From positions 1 through 64,000 of the forward strand of contig JANPJM010000069.1 in the NCBI GenBank assembly GCA_031425525.1: a DNA stretch of 64,000 nt, given 5' to 3'. The stretch comes from JANNMJ01 sp031425525. Lineage in GTDB: Bacteria; Bacteroidota; Bacteroidia; Cytophagales; Hymenobacteraceae. Within the stretch, counting starts at the first letter, position 1; every line of letters begins with the position of its first letter. Of the stretch, positions 1 to 8,226 are shown one piece after another. Position numbers and translations under genes: made by a program. A model generated the notes under the pieces. The model was given only the letters and a program-made list of their open reading frames with translations, did no database searches and was not told the DNA's origin.

Positions 1-30
1 AATCATTTCGCCATAGGGGGGGGTGGTGGT

Positions 31-51
31 GGGCTATTTAGCCCGCTTTTT
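31..51 (+). terminator. possible hairpin terminator of an off-window gene
   Basis: GGGCTA and TAGCCC form a 6-bp stem with a 2-nt loop, followed by GCTTTTT. It would end a plus-strand gene lying to the left of the window. The stem is short, so this is weak. The rest of 1-93 shows no gene. Confidence 0.3.
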
Positions 52-93
52 ACCCAATTTAAAACTCCGAAAAAAAGCCCCCACCACAGGCAC

Positions 94-1809
94 TCAAAAA
101 GCCAGTTTCAGCCCCACCTGCACGCCCGTGGCCATCGGCCGCTGCGTGAGGCCGGTAGAGGCTTTGTACACCGACTCCACCTGCCAGCGCAGCGTGGGCG
201 CCAGACTCGCCGAAAGGCGCGGCGTGAGGGCGTAGTTGACCGCCACCGCCCCCGTGAGCGCCACGTTGAGCGGGCGGAACGGCCCGCCGCGCGGCCCCAC
301 GCGCTCGGTGTGGTAGGTGCGGCCGTCAGTGGTAGATGCCTGGGTGCCGCCGAGGAACCATTGGAGTTGCGCGCCCACCGCCACATCGGCCCACCAGCGC
401 GGGGCGGTGGGGGAGGACGTCCAGTCCTGGGCGCGGCCGAGGCGGTAGCGCACCAGCAGCGGCAACGTCAGGAACCGGTAGTTGGGCCGCAGGATGCGGG
501 CGCTGACTTCGTCGCGGGTGGTGATGACGGGCGTGTAGGTTTTCTTGGTCACGCTATCCACCTGCGTGTTCTCGATGTGGGTCCAGACCGTATCGAGGCG
601 CGTGGTGGGCAGGTAGTGGTAGCCGATGACCTGCTGGTTGGCGTTGAGAATCGGCGCCAGGATCGAGTCGGGTACCCACTGGGTCGAGTAGGCGTCGCGG
701 ATGACGGTCGTGACAGTGGCGCTGTGCGTGATCGAGGAATCGAGGCGCGTCGTGATGCGGGTGCGGTGGTCGGTGAGGCGCAGTTCGGCGCCGTACGACG
801 CTACCCCCACCCCCGCGCCGATGCTCAGGCGCTCGTCGAGGCGGTACTCCACCAGCGCGGCGGCGTTGTAGCCGGCGCGGCCCTGCTCGTGGATGCGGCG
901 CACGGTGCTCAGGGTGTCTGCGGCGGGGCCGCGCAGCCCGAAGAAGTTGCGCTCCGGCGCGAAGCTCAGCGCCACCGACCAGCGGTTGAAGGGGGTGAGG
1001 GTGGGAGGGTGGGAAGGCGGGAGGGAATCGGGGGTTGGAACCGGGGCTTCGCCCAGCGTCAGCAGCAGCGAGTCGGCGCGGTGCGTGAGGGCGGCCAGCG
1101 CGGCCCGCTCGTCCAGCAGCGCCCGGCGGCGGGCGGAGCGGGTGCCAGCGGCCGTGTCGGTGGCCGGTAGCGATACGTAGGTAGCTTCCGCCCGATTCAA
1201 CGGCGCTAGGGCGACGGCTCCATCGCCCTTCACACTTTTTGCCGAATCCATTGCCACTACTGGAGCAGCCGTTTCCACTACTGGAGCAGCCATCTCCACT
1301 ACTGGAGCAGCCGTTTCCAACACTGGAGCAGCCATCCCCACCACTGGAGCGGCCATCTCCAACACTGGAGCAGCCATCTCCACTACTGGAGCAGCCGTTT
1401 CCAGCACTGGAGCGGCCGTTTCCATCACTGGAGCAGCCGTTTCCACTACTGGAGCAGCCGTTTCCATTACTGGAGCGGCCGTTTTCACTACTGGAGCAGC
1501 CGTTTCCACTACCGAAGCGGCGGTTGGCGCCGTGCCGGTGGCTGAGTCGGCGGGTTGGCCCGGCAATTCGCCGTGCAGGCCCGCCATCAGCAGCATCCCC
1601 GCCACCAGACCGCCCAGACCCGCCCACAGCGGGGTGCGGCGCGGCGCGGGCGCCGCCGCCGGATGCAGCTGCGGCTGTAAGCCCGCCCACAAACGCAGCC
1701 GGGTCGGGGGCGTGGGGGTCGTGGCGGCTTCATCGGCGGCGTACGCCGCGCGCAGGCGCTCGTCGAGGGAGAACGGATCGGTGGGGTCGGTAGGGAGAAG
1801 CGGGCTCAT
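94..1809 (-). CDS. inner-membrane-anchored outer-membrane beta-barrel protein, putative anti-sigma/sensor (copy 1)
   Basis: 571 aa. The first about 60 residues are soluble and charged (MSPLLPTDPTDPFSLDERLR). They are followed by one hydrophobic segment at about 62-80 (WAGLGGLVAGMLLMAGL), a long Ala/Pro/Val linker made of thirteen 7-residue repeats, and a C-terminal domain of about 300 aa with alternating aromatic strands that ends in GLKLAF, as in PorT-like outer-membrane barrels. The start ATG overlaps the stop of the upstream sigma gene (ATGA, 4 bp), so the two are translationally coupled. A longer open frame upstream is only the sigma gene read in another frame. Partnership with a sigma factor in Bacteroidota suggests that the N-terminus holds the sigma factor and the barrel senses the outer membrane. 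That role is inference. A paralog lies at 5759-7426. Confidence 0.8.
   Translation of the reverse strand: MSPLLPTDPTDPFSLDERLRAAYAADEAATTPTPPTRLRLWAGLQPQLHPAAAPAPRRTPLWAGLGGLVAGMLLMAGLHGELPGQPADSATGTAPTAASVVETAAPVVKTAAPVMETAAPVVETAAPVMETAAPVLETAAPVVEMAAPVLEMAAPVVGMAAPVLETAAPVVEMAAPVVETAAPVVAMDSAKSVKGDGAVALAPLNRAEATYVSLPATDTAAGTRSARRRALLDERAALAALTHRADSLLLTLGEAPVPTPDSLPPSHPPTLTPFNRWSVALSFAPERNFFGLRGPAADTLSTVRRIHEQGRAGYNAAALVEYRLDERLSIGAGVGVASYGAELRLTDHRTRITTRLDSSITHSATVTTVIRDAYSTQWVPDSILAPILNANQQVIGYHYLPTTRLDTVWTHIENTQVDSVTKKTYTPVITTRDEVSARILRPNYRFLTLPLLVRYRLGRAQDWTSSPTAPRWWADVAVGAQLQWFLGGTQASTTDGRTYHTERVGPRGGPFRPLNVALTGAVAVNYALTPRLSASLAPTLRWQVESVYKASTGLTQRPMATGVQVGLKLAF
1252..1524 (-). repeat. 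21-bp tandem repeat array inside the linker, 13 units
   Basis: Thirteen imperfect 21-bp units encode the heptad TAAPVVE and variants (V/L/M, E/K/G/A, T/M). The array lies between the membrane segment and the barrel of the copy 1 sensor. Unit length is a multiple of 3, so copy-number change would keep the frame and only alter the length of the periplasmic linker. Confidence 0.95.
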
Positions 1810-2462
1810 TGAAACAGCAGGGTCGTAAGCGGATGAAAAGGGGCGGCGGGCGCCGCCGGGGGCATTGTGGCCGGGGAGGCGGTCGGCGCCGGCAGGCGCT
1901 CGCGGTTGGCGGCCTGCACCAGCAAGCTCAACCGCTGGCGGGCGCGGGTCAGGTGGGCTTTGGAGCCACTCTCGCTGATGCCGAGCAGCTCGGCGATTTC
2001 GGGGTGCGCGTAGCCCTCCACGGTGTACAGCAGCATCACCACCCGGCAGCCGGCGGGGAGCTGGTCGATGAGGTCTTTGATCTCGGCCACGGTCAGTTGG
2101 TCGAGGGCCGAGGCGTGCGGCGCCGGCACGTGGTGCGCGTCGTCGAGGTCGAAATCGATCCGGCGCAGGCGGCGCTTGTGCCACGCATCGATGGCCGTGC
2201 TGATCACGATCCGCCGCACCCAGCCCGCAAAGGCGCCCGGCTCGCGCTGCTCATCGAGCTTCTGGAAAACCTTGACGAATGCATCCTGCAAGGCATCCTC
2301 CGCGTCGGCCACGGAGGGGGCATAGCGTTGGGACACGGCCATCATCGGCCCCACGAAGCGGTCGTAGAGCGCCCACTGCGCCGCCGGCTCGCGGCGCCGG
2401 CAGCCAGCCAGCAGCTCGGCCAGGCTCGGGGCGGCAGCAGAAGACGAAGGGGAAGCCGGCAT
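1806..2462 (-). CDS. ECF (sigma-70 family) RNA polymerase sigma factor (copy 1)
   Basis: 218 aa. Region 2 spans about residues 28-100 (LYDRFVGPMMAVSQRYAPS, AEDALQDAFVKVFQKL, then the aromatic GAFAGWVRRIV). Region 4 lies at about 128-185, with a helix-turn-helix in GYAHPEIAELLGISESGSK. This is normal ECF size. The tail after residue 190 is Pro/Ala rich. Its stop overlaps the ATG of the barrel protein by 4 bp, which marks a sigma/regulator pair. The target promoters are unknown. Self-activation is common for such pairs but is not shown here. It is closely related to the sigma factor at 7423-8079. Confidence 0.93.
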   Translation of the reverse strand: MPASPSSSAAAPSLAELLAGCRRREPAAQWALYDRFVGPMMAVSQRYAPSVADAEDALQDAFVKVFQKLDEQREPGAFAGWVRRIVISTAIDAWHKRRLRRIDFDLDDAHHVPAPHASALDQLTVAEIKDLIDQLPAGCRVVMLLYTVEGYAHPEIAELLGISESGSKAHLTRARQRLSLLVQAANRERLPAPTASPATMPPAAPAAPFHPLTTLLFQ

Positions 2463-2558
2463 CGGAAGGGGGAAGGTAGCCCGCCGGAAGTAAAACGTCC
2501 GGTGGTGGATTGCGCCCTCAGGACGCCCTACCTCCGCGAAGGGCTGTAACGCCGACGT

Positions 2559-2608
2559 AAAAAAAAAATCGCCCCCGGCCCCGCGCTGCTGCGAGAGACC
2601 GGGGGCGA
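2559..2608 (-). terminator. rho-independent terminator of the 2721-5585 gene
   Basis: On the minus strand a perfect 10-bp stem TCGCCCCCGG/CCGGGGGCGA (2569-2578 with 2599-2608) is followed by ten T residues (A-run at 2559-2568). It lies downstream of the T9SS protein gene. Confidence 0.85.
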
Positions 2609-2621
2609 CTTAAGGCGGCCT

Positions 2622-2714
2622 CGTCTGACCGCTCCCAGCGGTCTGATGAGTTTCGCCGGCCACTTGACGAATGCTGCGTGCGAGAGTCGTCAGACCGCCA
2701 GGAGCGGTCAGACG
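2622..2714. repeat. inverted-repeat element with two internal dyads
   Basis: CGTCTGACCGCTCC (2622-2635) is matched by its exact reverse complement at 2701-2714. Each arm also contains a smaller dyad (GACCGCTCC..AGCGGTC and CAGACCGCC..GGAGCGGTC). It lies between the terminator and the stop codon of the 2721-5585 gene. It could be a REP-like dimer. The interval 2463-2720 holds nothing else but the terminator. Confidence 0.7.
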
Positions 2715-2720
2715 ACGGAG

Positions 2721-5585
2721 CTACCGCACCACCAACTGCCGGCTGGTGGCCGTGCCGTCGGGCTGGGTCAGGCGCACCACATAGAGGCCGGGCGCGAGGC
2801 CGCGCACGTCGAGGTTGGGCGCGTCAGGGGCGATGGCCGCCGTGGCGACGGTGCGGCCAAGGGCGTCGACCACGGCCACGGTGGCGGGCGCGTCGGTCGT
2901 CAGGCGCACGAGGTCGGCGCGGCTGACGGGGTTCGGGTACAAACTCCACATAGCGGCGTCGGCAGCGGCTTCGGCCACCAGCCCGTTAGGCGACTGCACG
3001 AGCGTACTGACTTCGTTGGTCGTCACGGGGGCGTTGAAGTCGAAGAAGATGTGCGCCGTGTTCGGGATCGTAGCTCCCGCTTGCAGCCCCGCGCCCGGCA
3101 ACACCCGGAATCGGGCAAACCCCATCGAGCCAAGCGAGCTTTGGCTCTGCGCCCGCAGGTTGATGTTCTCGAAGCGAATCACCAGGCGGTTGTTGTCGAG
3201 CACCTGCCACCAGCAGTTGTGCGACGAACTCAGGAGCTGCAACGTCCCGATCCGCAGCAGGTGCGCCGGCAGCGTATCGGTAATCACCACGGTGAAGGCC
3301 GTGTCGGTGCCCATATTCTGAAACCGCACCGTATAGTCGAGGGGCGTATTGGCGGCAATCTGCGCGGGCGTGAGCGACGTGTAATTCACCGCCAGGTCGT
3401 TCGGGTCCCAGGAGCCGGTCACGGTTTGCTGCACCGAATCGGCGTTGTTCGTCGGGTCTATGTCGGCGGCCACCGCCACGGTGGCACTGGAGTTCAGAAT
3501 CGTGCCCAGGGCCACATTGAGCAGCACGGTGGCGGCGATGTCGTAGTTGAGAATGCCGAAGGGCGCCAGATTGGTGAAGTTCCACGTTGCCACCGCGCCG
3601 GCCTGGGTGGCGGGCGCCGGCTGGGCGCCGGTGTAAGGTGTAGCTGCGTCGAGGGTAACGCGCAGTACGCCGCTCACGGGCGTGGTACCGAGGTTTTCGA
3701 CCCGCGCCCGGTAGCGGTTGGCGAACCCTGGCCGCACCCGCCCCACCGGCGTGAACGTGACGCGCACATCGGGGCGGTTGGCCACGGGGGCGAGGCCGAA
3801 ATCTCGTCCCGTATCCACCTGCCCCAGCACCGCGATGTTACCGGTACGCTGGTTGGTGGCCGGGGCGCTTACGGTGTAGTGGGTGGGCGCATCAGCCGCC
3901 AGCGTGTAGTTGCCGATGGGCACCACGGCCTGATAGAGGCCATCGGGGCCGGAGGTCGCCACGGTGCCGGCGGCGGCATCCTGCACCACCACGGGGCGCG
4001 GGAAAGCGGGTTCGCCGGCATCACGCGCGCCGTTGGCGTTCTGGTCGAGGTAGGCCGTACCCGTGACCTGCGCACCGGGGTCAATCCGCATCAGGTACGC
4101 CGAGCCGGCCCGGATGGTCAGGCCATCGAAGGTCATTGCCGGCGAGGAGATGCCGAAGTTGGTAATACCCGCCAGATACGCGCGGCTGCTGGCATCGACC
4201 CCGAGGCCCATCGGCAGGTTGAGGCCGTCGAGGCCGCCGTTGAAGGCGCGCGCCCACTGCACGGTGCCGGCGGCGGTGTCGAGGCTCGCTACGAAGGCGC
4301 CGAAGTTGCCGGTCGGGTTGGTGAGGCTGTATGCGCCCATCTGGAGCTGGGACGCGGTCAATTGCCCCATCCCATAGAGCCGCCCGGTGCCGGGGTGCAG
4401 CACCACCTTGAGGTAATACGTGGCCGCGCGGCTCGCGGAGTGCGCGATGCTCACCCAGCGTACGCCCCGGCCCGGCGCGCGGTCGAGGCGGGCGATGTAC
4501 ATCCCCGAATCAGCCGCTATCACGTGGCCGATGCTGTCGCCCTGGGGCACGTAGCCCGTGAAGTAGCAGTTGGCCTGGGCATCGAGCACCAGCGTACTCG
4601 CAAGGGGCAGGCGGTCGATCACCTCCTGGGTGCTGCCGCCCAGCGCCGACGGCGTGAGGCGCACGATGAAATACTCGACCCCGTAGGGCGAGATGCGGCC
4701 GGCCGTGTGGGTGGGGCTGCCGGCTTCGCCGCCGAACCGCACGGTGCCCGTGTAGCCGCCCGTGATCACCAGGCCGCCGGTGGGGCTGATGCAGATGGCG
4801 CCCGCCAGGCTGCGGGCCAGCGTGTCCGTGGGCACGCACTGCCACACGGCCGTAACGATGCCCGGCTGGAAGCCCGTGCCCGGCGAGCAGCGCCCCACGA
4901 CGGCGGATTGCCCGAGGTGGCCGTTTTGCAGCGGGATGCCGTCGAGTTCGTCGTTGTCGAGGAAGGTGCCGCTGAAGTACACATCGGTGGGGGTGGCCGC
5001 GATATCCACCAGGTACGAGCGCGGGTGTATCCCACCGACGGAAGTGCTGTGGCCCACCAGCCGCGCCCAAAGGAAGTTGCCGGTGGCGGCGTCGAGCTTG
5101 ACGAGGAACGTGCCGACGCTGTCGAGGGTGGTGGTGCCGAACTGCGCCCCCTCCCGGCTGATGCCCGCCACGTACACGGCGCCCGCGCCGTCGAGGGCCA
5201 CGTCGTACACGATTTCGTGGCCGGTGGAGTTGCTGCCGCCGGTGCCGGGGCTGCCGCCCTGCCGCAACCACTGAAGCTGGCCGGCGGCGTCGAATTTGGC
5301 GAAGTAGATGTTCACCGACTGGTCGCCGGCGGGCAGGGCCGTCATCACGGTGCCGGCGATGTCGATCCGGTCTTGAAAACAGCCCACGTAGTAGGTATTG
5401 CCCGCCGGGTCGGTGGCGGTGCGCAGGTTACCCACCGAGGAGGGGTAACTTAGCGACTGGATCATCCCCACGCGCTGGGCAGCGGCCGGGGTAAAGGCGC
5501 CCGCCAGCGTCAGCAGCAGGAGCGCGAGGAGCTTGTAAGAGGAAGTCCGAAGACCGGGGTGAAGACTTGTCCGAAGAGAAAGCAT
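2721..5585 (-). CDS. secreted T9SS type A sorting-domain protein with SBBP-like and DUF11-like domains
   Basis: 954 aa. A signal peptide (KLLALLLLTLAGAFTPAAA, about 18-36) is followed by about 450 aa of SBBP/propeller-like repeats (VAYDVALDGAGAVYVAGIS-type units). Next come a Cna-B/SdrD-like carboxypeptidase-regulatory fold at about 505-570 (GTAYLDQNANGARDAGEP) and an uncharacterised repeat domain of the DUF11/DUF7619 type (WDPNDLAVNY ... PNTAHIFFDFNAPVTTNE). The C-terminal T9SS sorting domain begins SLYPNPVSRADLV. The T9SS carries such proteins across the outer membrane and removes the C-terminal domain. The cargo's function is unknown. It lies between the two sigma/barrel pairs on the same strand and may be one of their targets (inference). 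Confidence 0.88.
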   Translation of the reverse strand: MLSLRTSLHPGLRTSSYKLLALLLLTLAGAFTPAAAQRVGMIQSLSYPSSVGNLRTATDPAGNTYYVGCFQDRIDIAGTVMTALPAGDQSVNIYFAKFDAAGQLQWLRQGGSPGTGGSNSTGHEIVYDVALDGAGAVYVAGISREGAQFGTTTLDSVGTFLVKLDAATGNFLWARLVGHSTSVGGIHPRSYLVDIAATPTDVYFSGTFLDNDELDGIPLQNGHLGQSAVVGRCSPGTGFQPGIVTAVWQCVPTDTLARSLAGAICISPTGGLVITGGYTGTVRFGGEAGSPTHTAGRISPYGVEYFIVRLTPSALGGSTQEVIDRLPLASTLVLDAQANCYFTGYVPQGDSIGHVIAADSGMYIARLDRAPGRGVRWVSIAHSASRAATYYLKVVLHPGTGRLYGMGQLTASQLQMGAYSLTNPTGNFGAFVASLDTAAGTVQWARAFNGGLDGLNLPMGLGVDASSRAYLAGITNFGISSPAMTFDGLTIRAGSAYLMRIDPGAQVTGTAYLDQNANGARDAGEPAFPRPVVVQDAAAGTVATSGPDGLYQAVVPIGNYTLAADAPTHYTVSAPATNQRTGNIAVLGQVDTGRDFGLAPVANRPDVRVTFTPVGRVRPGFANRYRARVENLGTTPVSGVLRVTLDAATPYTGAQPAPATQAGAVATWNFTNLAPFGILNYDIAATVLLNVALGTILNSSATVAVAADIDPTNNADSVQQTVTGSWDPNDLAVNYTSLTPAQIAANTPLDYTVRFQNMGTDTAFTVVITDTLPAHLLRIGTLQLLSSSHNCWWQVLDNNRLVIRFENINLRAQSQSSLGSMGFARFRVLPGAGLQAGATIPNTAHIFFDFNAPVTTNEVSTLVQSPNGLVAEAAADAAMWSLYPNPVSRADLVRLTTDAPATVAVVDALGRTVATAAIAPDAPNLDVRGLAPGLYVVRLTQPDGTATSRQLVVR

Positions 5586-5667
5586 CCTGGGGAAGTGAAA
5601 AAACGATGGAAGAAAAAAGACGCCTTGCTACTCGCTTCCCTGCGCCGGCCGGCCACGGAAGAAGAAA

Positions 5668-5753
5668 GTAGCGCGGTTTGCTTGCAAACCGCGTTCGCTG
5701 GCGCCGGGCGGCCGAAGCCGCTTGGGGAACGGTTTGCAAGCAAACCGCCCTAC
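5668..5753. repeat. REPIN-like element: two REP hairpins in inverted orientation
   Basis: Left half: GTAG then the hairpin GCGGTTTGC-TT-GCAAACCGC (5668-5693). Right half: GGTTTGC-AA-GCAAACC then CTAC (5730-5753). The two halves face each other, with GTAG at both outer ends, as in REP doublets mobilised by RAYT transposases. A small GC hairpin lies between them. No RAYT gene is present in the window. The element fills most of the gap 5586-5758. Confidence 0.7.
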
Positions 5754-5758
5754 ACCAA

Positions 5759-7426
5759 TCAGAAAGCCAGTTTCAGCCCTACCTGCACGCCCGTAGCCGT
5801 GGGTTTTTGACTCAGGTTGGTACTGGCTTTATACACAGATTCGAGTTGGTAGCGTAGCGTGGGCGCCACACTGGCACTCAGGCGCGGCGTAAGCGCATAG
5901 TTGAGCGCCACGGCCCCCGTGAGCGCCACGTTCAGGGGGCGGAACAGCCCGCCGCGCGGCCCTACCCGCTCGGTGCGGTAGGTGAGGCCGTCGAGGGTGG
6001 TAGCCTGGGTGCCGCCTAAAAACCATTGCAGTTGCGCACCCACGGCCACATCGGCCCACCAGCGTGGGGCAGTGGGCGAACTCGTCCAGTCGGTGGCGCG
6101 GCCCAGGCGGTAGCGCACCAGCAGCGGCACGGTCAGGAACCGGTAGTTGGGGCGCAGCACGCGGGCCGTGCGCTCCTGGCGCGTCACTACGGTGGGCGTT
6201 ACGGTGTTGGTGTTGGTGATTTCGGTGTTCGTGAGGTGCGTCCAGACCGTATCGAGGCGGGTTGTGGGCAGGTACTCGTAGCCGATGATCTCGTTGTTGA
6301 AATTGACGATGGGCGCCAGAATCGAGTCGGGTACCGGGTTTATGGCGTAGGCAATTGTGGATACCGAGTCGATGCGGATGGTGTGGATGGTGTCGTACCG
6401 GGTTTGCACGGTGGTGCGCACATCCGTCAGGCGTAGCTCGGCACCCACCGACGCTACTCCCACCCCGGCGCCCACGCTCAGGCGCTCATCTAGGCGGTAT
6501 TCGGCCATCAGGTTGGCGTTCCAGCCGCCGCGCCCTTGCTCGTGGGTGCGGCGCAGGGCGGCGAGCGAATCGCCGGCGGGCGCGCTCAATCCGAAGAAGT
6601 TGCGCTCCGGCGCGAAGGCCAGCGCCACACTCCATTTGGAAGGTTTGAGGGTGGGAGGTTGGGAGGGTGGGAGGGAATCAGTTGAGATGGCGACTTCGCC
6701 GAGGGTCAGCAGCAGCGAATCGGCGCGGCGGGTGAGGGCCAGCAGCGCGGCGCGTTCCAGCAGCAGGGCGGCGCGGCGGGCGGCGCGCAAATTGGCCCTT
6801 TCCGCAGCTGAATCGGTCGCAGAAGCAGCAGCGTAGGTGGTTTCGATCTGTACCAGCGGCGCCAGCACGCCGGGCACCGCTACCTCGGCCGTGCCATGGG
6901 TCGGCGGTACGTGAGCGGCCGGTTCGCGGGTACTGCTATCGGCGGCGGTCGAGGTAGTCAGCAGGACGATACTGCCCGTCGGGGGGGTGGCCAAGGGGGC
7001 GGAACTGCTGCCTAAGTCGTACAAATCGTGTGCATGGCCGCCGGAGTTGCTCCGGATGGCATGCAGCAAGTTTGCAGGGGTGCCGGAGCGTCTCCGGGAG
7101 ACATGCAGCAAGTTTGCAGGGTCGCCGGAGCTACTCCGGAGGCTTGTCGGCTGATTTGTACGACTTGCGGCGGTTTGCGGCGCCGGGCCGTTCCCCCAAA
7201 AACCCATCAGTAGCACGCCCAGTACCAGCCCGGTCGCCCCGCCGAGCAACAACCCGCGCCGGGTAAGCGCAGGCGCCGGGGCCACCGGGTGCAGGTGCGC
7301 CCGCACGCCCGCCCAAATCTGCGGCGGCAGGGGCGGCGTGGCCGCCGTGGGGTTTTCGTCGGCGTCGTACACTGAGCGCAGCCGGTCGTTGAACGCAAAC
7401 GGATCAGATTCGTGGGGCGTGTTCAT
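5759..7426 (-). CDS. inner-membrane-anchored outer-membrane beta-barrel protein, putative anti-sigma/sensor (copy 2)
   Basis: 555 aa, a paralog of the protein at 94-1809. It has the same N-terminal patch (DPFAFNDRLRSVYDADE), one membrane segment (LLLGGATGLVLGVLLMGFWG, about 68-87), a variable linker, and a barrel that is almost identical over long stretches (PNYRFLTVPLLVRYRLGRA, RWWADVAVGAQLQWFLGG) and ends in VGLKLAF. The linker repeats differ from copy 1: about three 14-residue units SGxPANLLHxxR replace the TAAPVVE heptads. Its ATG overlaps the sigma stop (ATGA). The two copies look like a duplicated sensing cassette with independently evolving linkers. Confidence 0.8.
   Translation of the reverse strand: MNTPHESDPFAFNDRLRSVYDADENPTAATPPLPPQIWAGVRAHLHPVAPAPALTRRGLLLGGATGLVLGVLLMGFWGNGPAPQTAASRTNQPTSLRSSSGDPANLLHVSRRRSGTPANLLHAIRSNSGGHAHDLYDLGSSSAPLATPPTGSIVLLTTSTAADSSTREPAAHVPPTHGTAEVAVPGVLAPLVQIETTYAAASATDSAAERANLRAARRAALLLERAALLALTRRADSLLLTLGEVAISTDSLPPSQPPTLKPSKWSVALAFAPERNFFGLSAPAGDSLAALRRTHEQGRGGWNANLMAEYRLDERLSVGAGVGVASVGAELRLTDVRTTVQTRYDTIHTIRIDSVSTIAYAINPVPDSILAPIVNFNNEIIGYEYLPTTRLDTVWTHLTNTEITNTNTVTPTVVTRQERTARVLRPNYRFLTVPLLVRYRLGRATDWTSSPTAPRWWADVAVGAQLQWFLGGTQATTLDGLTYRTERVGPRGGLFRPLNVALTGAVALNYALTPRLSASVAPTLRYQLESVYKASTNLSQKPTATGVQVGLKLAF
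7014..7166. repeat. 42-bp-period palindromic array inside the copy 2 linker
   Basis: CCGGAGnnnCTCCGG dyads start at 7041, 7083 and 7125, exactly 42 bp apart. Between them lie two copies of ATGCAGCAAGTTTGCAGGG. The whole block is flanked by AAGTCGTACAAATC (7014-7027) and its exact reverse complement (7153-7166), both 27.5 bp from the nearest dyad centre. The block is therefore an imperfect palindrome centred on 7090. Confidence 0.9.
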
Positions 7427-8079
7427 GGGAGGAAAAGGGGCGTCAGCGGGGGGTGAAACGGGAGGCGCGCGGCGTCGGGGCGCGGCGCGGGGGTGGGCGT
7501 GGGGGCGGGGCGCCGTTCGCGGTTGGCTTGTTCGATCAGTACCGTCAGGCGTTGGCGGGCGCGGGCGAGCTGCATCCGGGAAGCGGCTTCGGCGATGCCG
7601 AGCAACTCCGCGATTTCGGCGTGCGCGTACCCTTCAATGGTGAAGAGCAGCATCACGAGGCGGCACCCCGCCGGGAGCCGGTCGATGAGGGTTTTGATCT
7701 CGGCCACCGTCAGCTGCTCAATCGCGGAGGCATCGGGGGTGGGCACGTCGAGGGCGTCGTCGAGGGCGAACTCGATGCGCCGCCGCCGCCGCTGGTGCCA
7801 CGCATCGATGGCGGTACTCACCACGATGCGCCGCACCCAGCCGGCAAAGGCGCCGGGCTCGCGCTGGTCGGGCAGATTCGCGAAAATCTTGATGAAGGCG
7901 TCTTGCAGGGCGTCTTCGGCATCGGGCCGCGAGGGGGCGTAGCGCGTGGCCACGGCCAGCATCGGCACCGCAAACCGCTCGTAGAGGGCTAGTTGGGCGG
8001 CCGGTTCGTGCTGCCGGCACCGGGCCAACAGGTCGGCCAGGGTCGGCGGGGCGGCAGCAGACGAAGGCGAGACGGACAT
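7423..8079 (-). CDS. ECF (sigma-70 family) RNA polymerase sigma factor (copy 2)
   Basis: 218 aa from the ATG at 8079, the same length as copy 1; 13 further codons upstream are open but have no counterpart in copy 1. Region 2: LYERFAVPMLAVATRYAPSR with AEDALQDAFIKIFANL. Region 4 helix-turn-helix: GYAHAEIAELLGIAEAASR. Its stop overlaps the ATG of the barrel protein. Both sigma genes are preceded by TACCTTCCC 15-16 nt before the ATG, a Bacteroidota -7-like box that would give a very short leader. The interval 8080-8226 holds only this leader and the terminator of the next gene. Confidence 0.93.
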   Translation of the reverse strand: MSVSPSSAAAPPTLADLLARCRQHEPAAQLALYERFAVPMLAVATRYAPSRPDAEDALQDAFIKIFANLPDQREPGAFAGWVRRIVVSTAIDAWHQRRRRRIEFALDDALDVPTPDASAIEQLTVAEIKTLIDRLPAGCRLVMLLFTIEGYAHAEIAELLGIAEAASRMQLARARQRLTVLIEQANRERRPAPTPTPAPRPDAARLPFHPPLTPLFLP

Positions 8080-8181
8080 GAGAAAGGGAAGGTAAGCCGC
8101 TGCCCGGCGCGGGGCCAACCGGGGCAGTTACTCGTTGCGGCCCCAAGACTGAGGCGCCGCCGCAAACGCAACCTTCCGTCG

Positions 8182-8216
8182 AAAAAAAACCGGCCCGCCG
8201 CGTGCGCGGTGGGCCG
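8182..8216 (-). terminator. rho-independent terminator of the 8227-8970 gene
   Basis: On the minus strand a 13-bp GC-rich stem (8204-8216 with 8190-8202, one G-U pair) with a 1-nt loop is followed by eight T residues (A-run at 8182-8189). Confidence 0.85.
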
Positions 8217-8226
8217 GGGGAGGGAG

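Noticed and set aside
2646..5453. 935-codon open frame on the plus strand
   Set aside because: It is antisense to the T9SS protein at 2721-5585. Its composition (His/Arg/Gly-rich) is that expected from reading a high-GC gene backwards, and it has no motifs.
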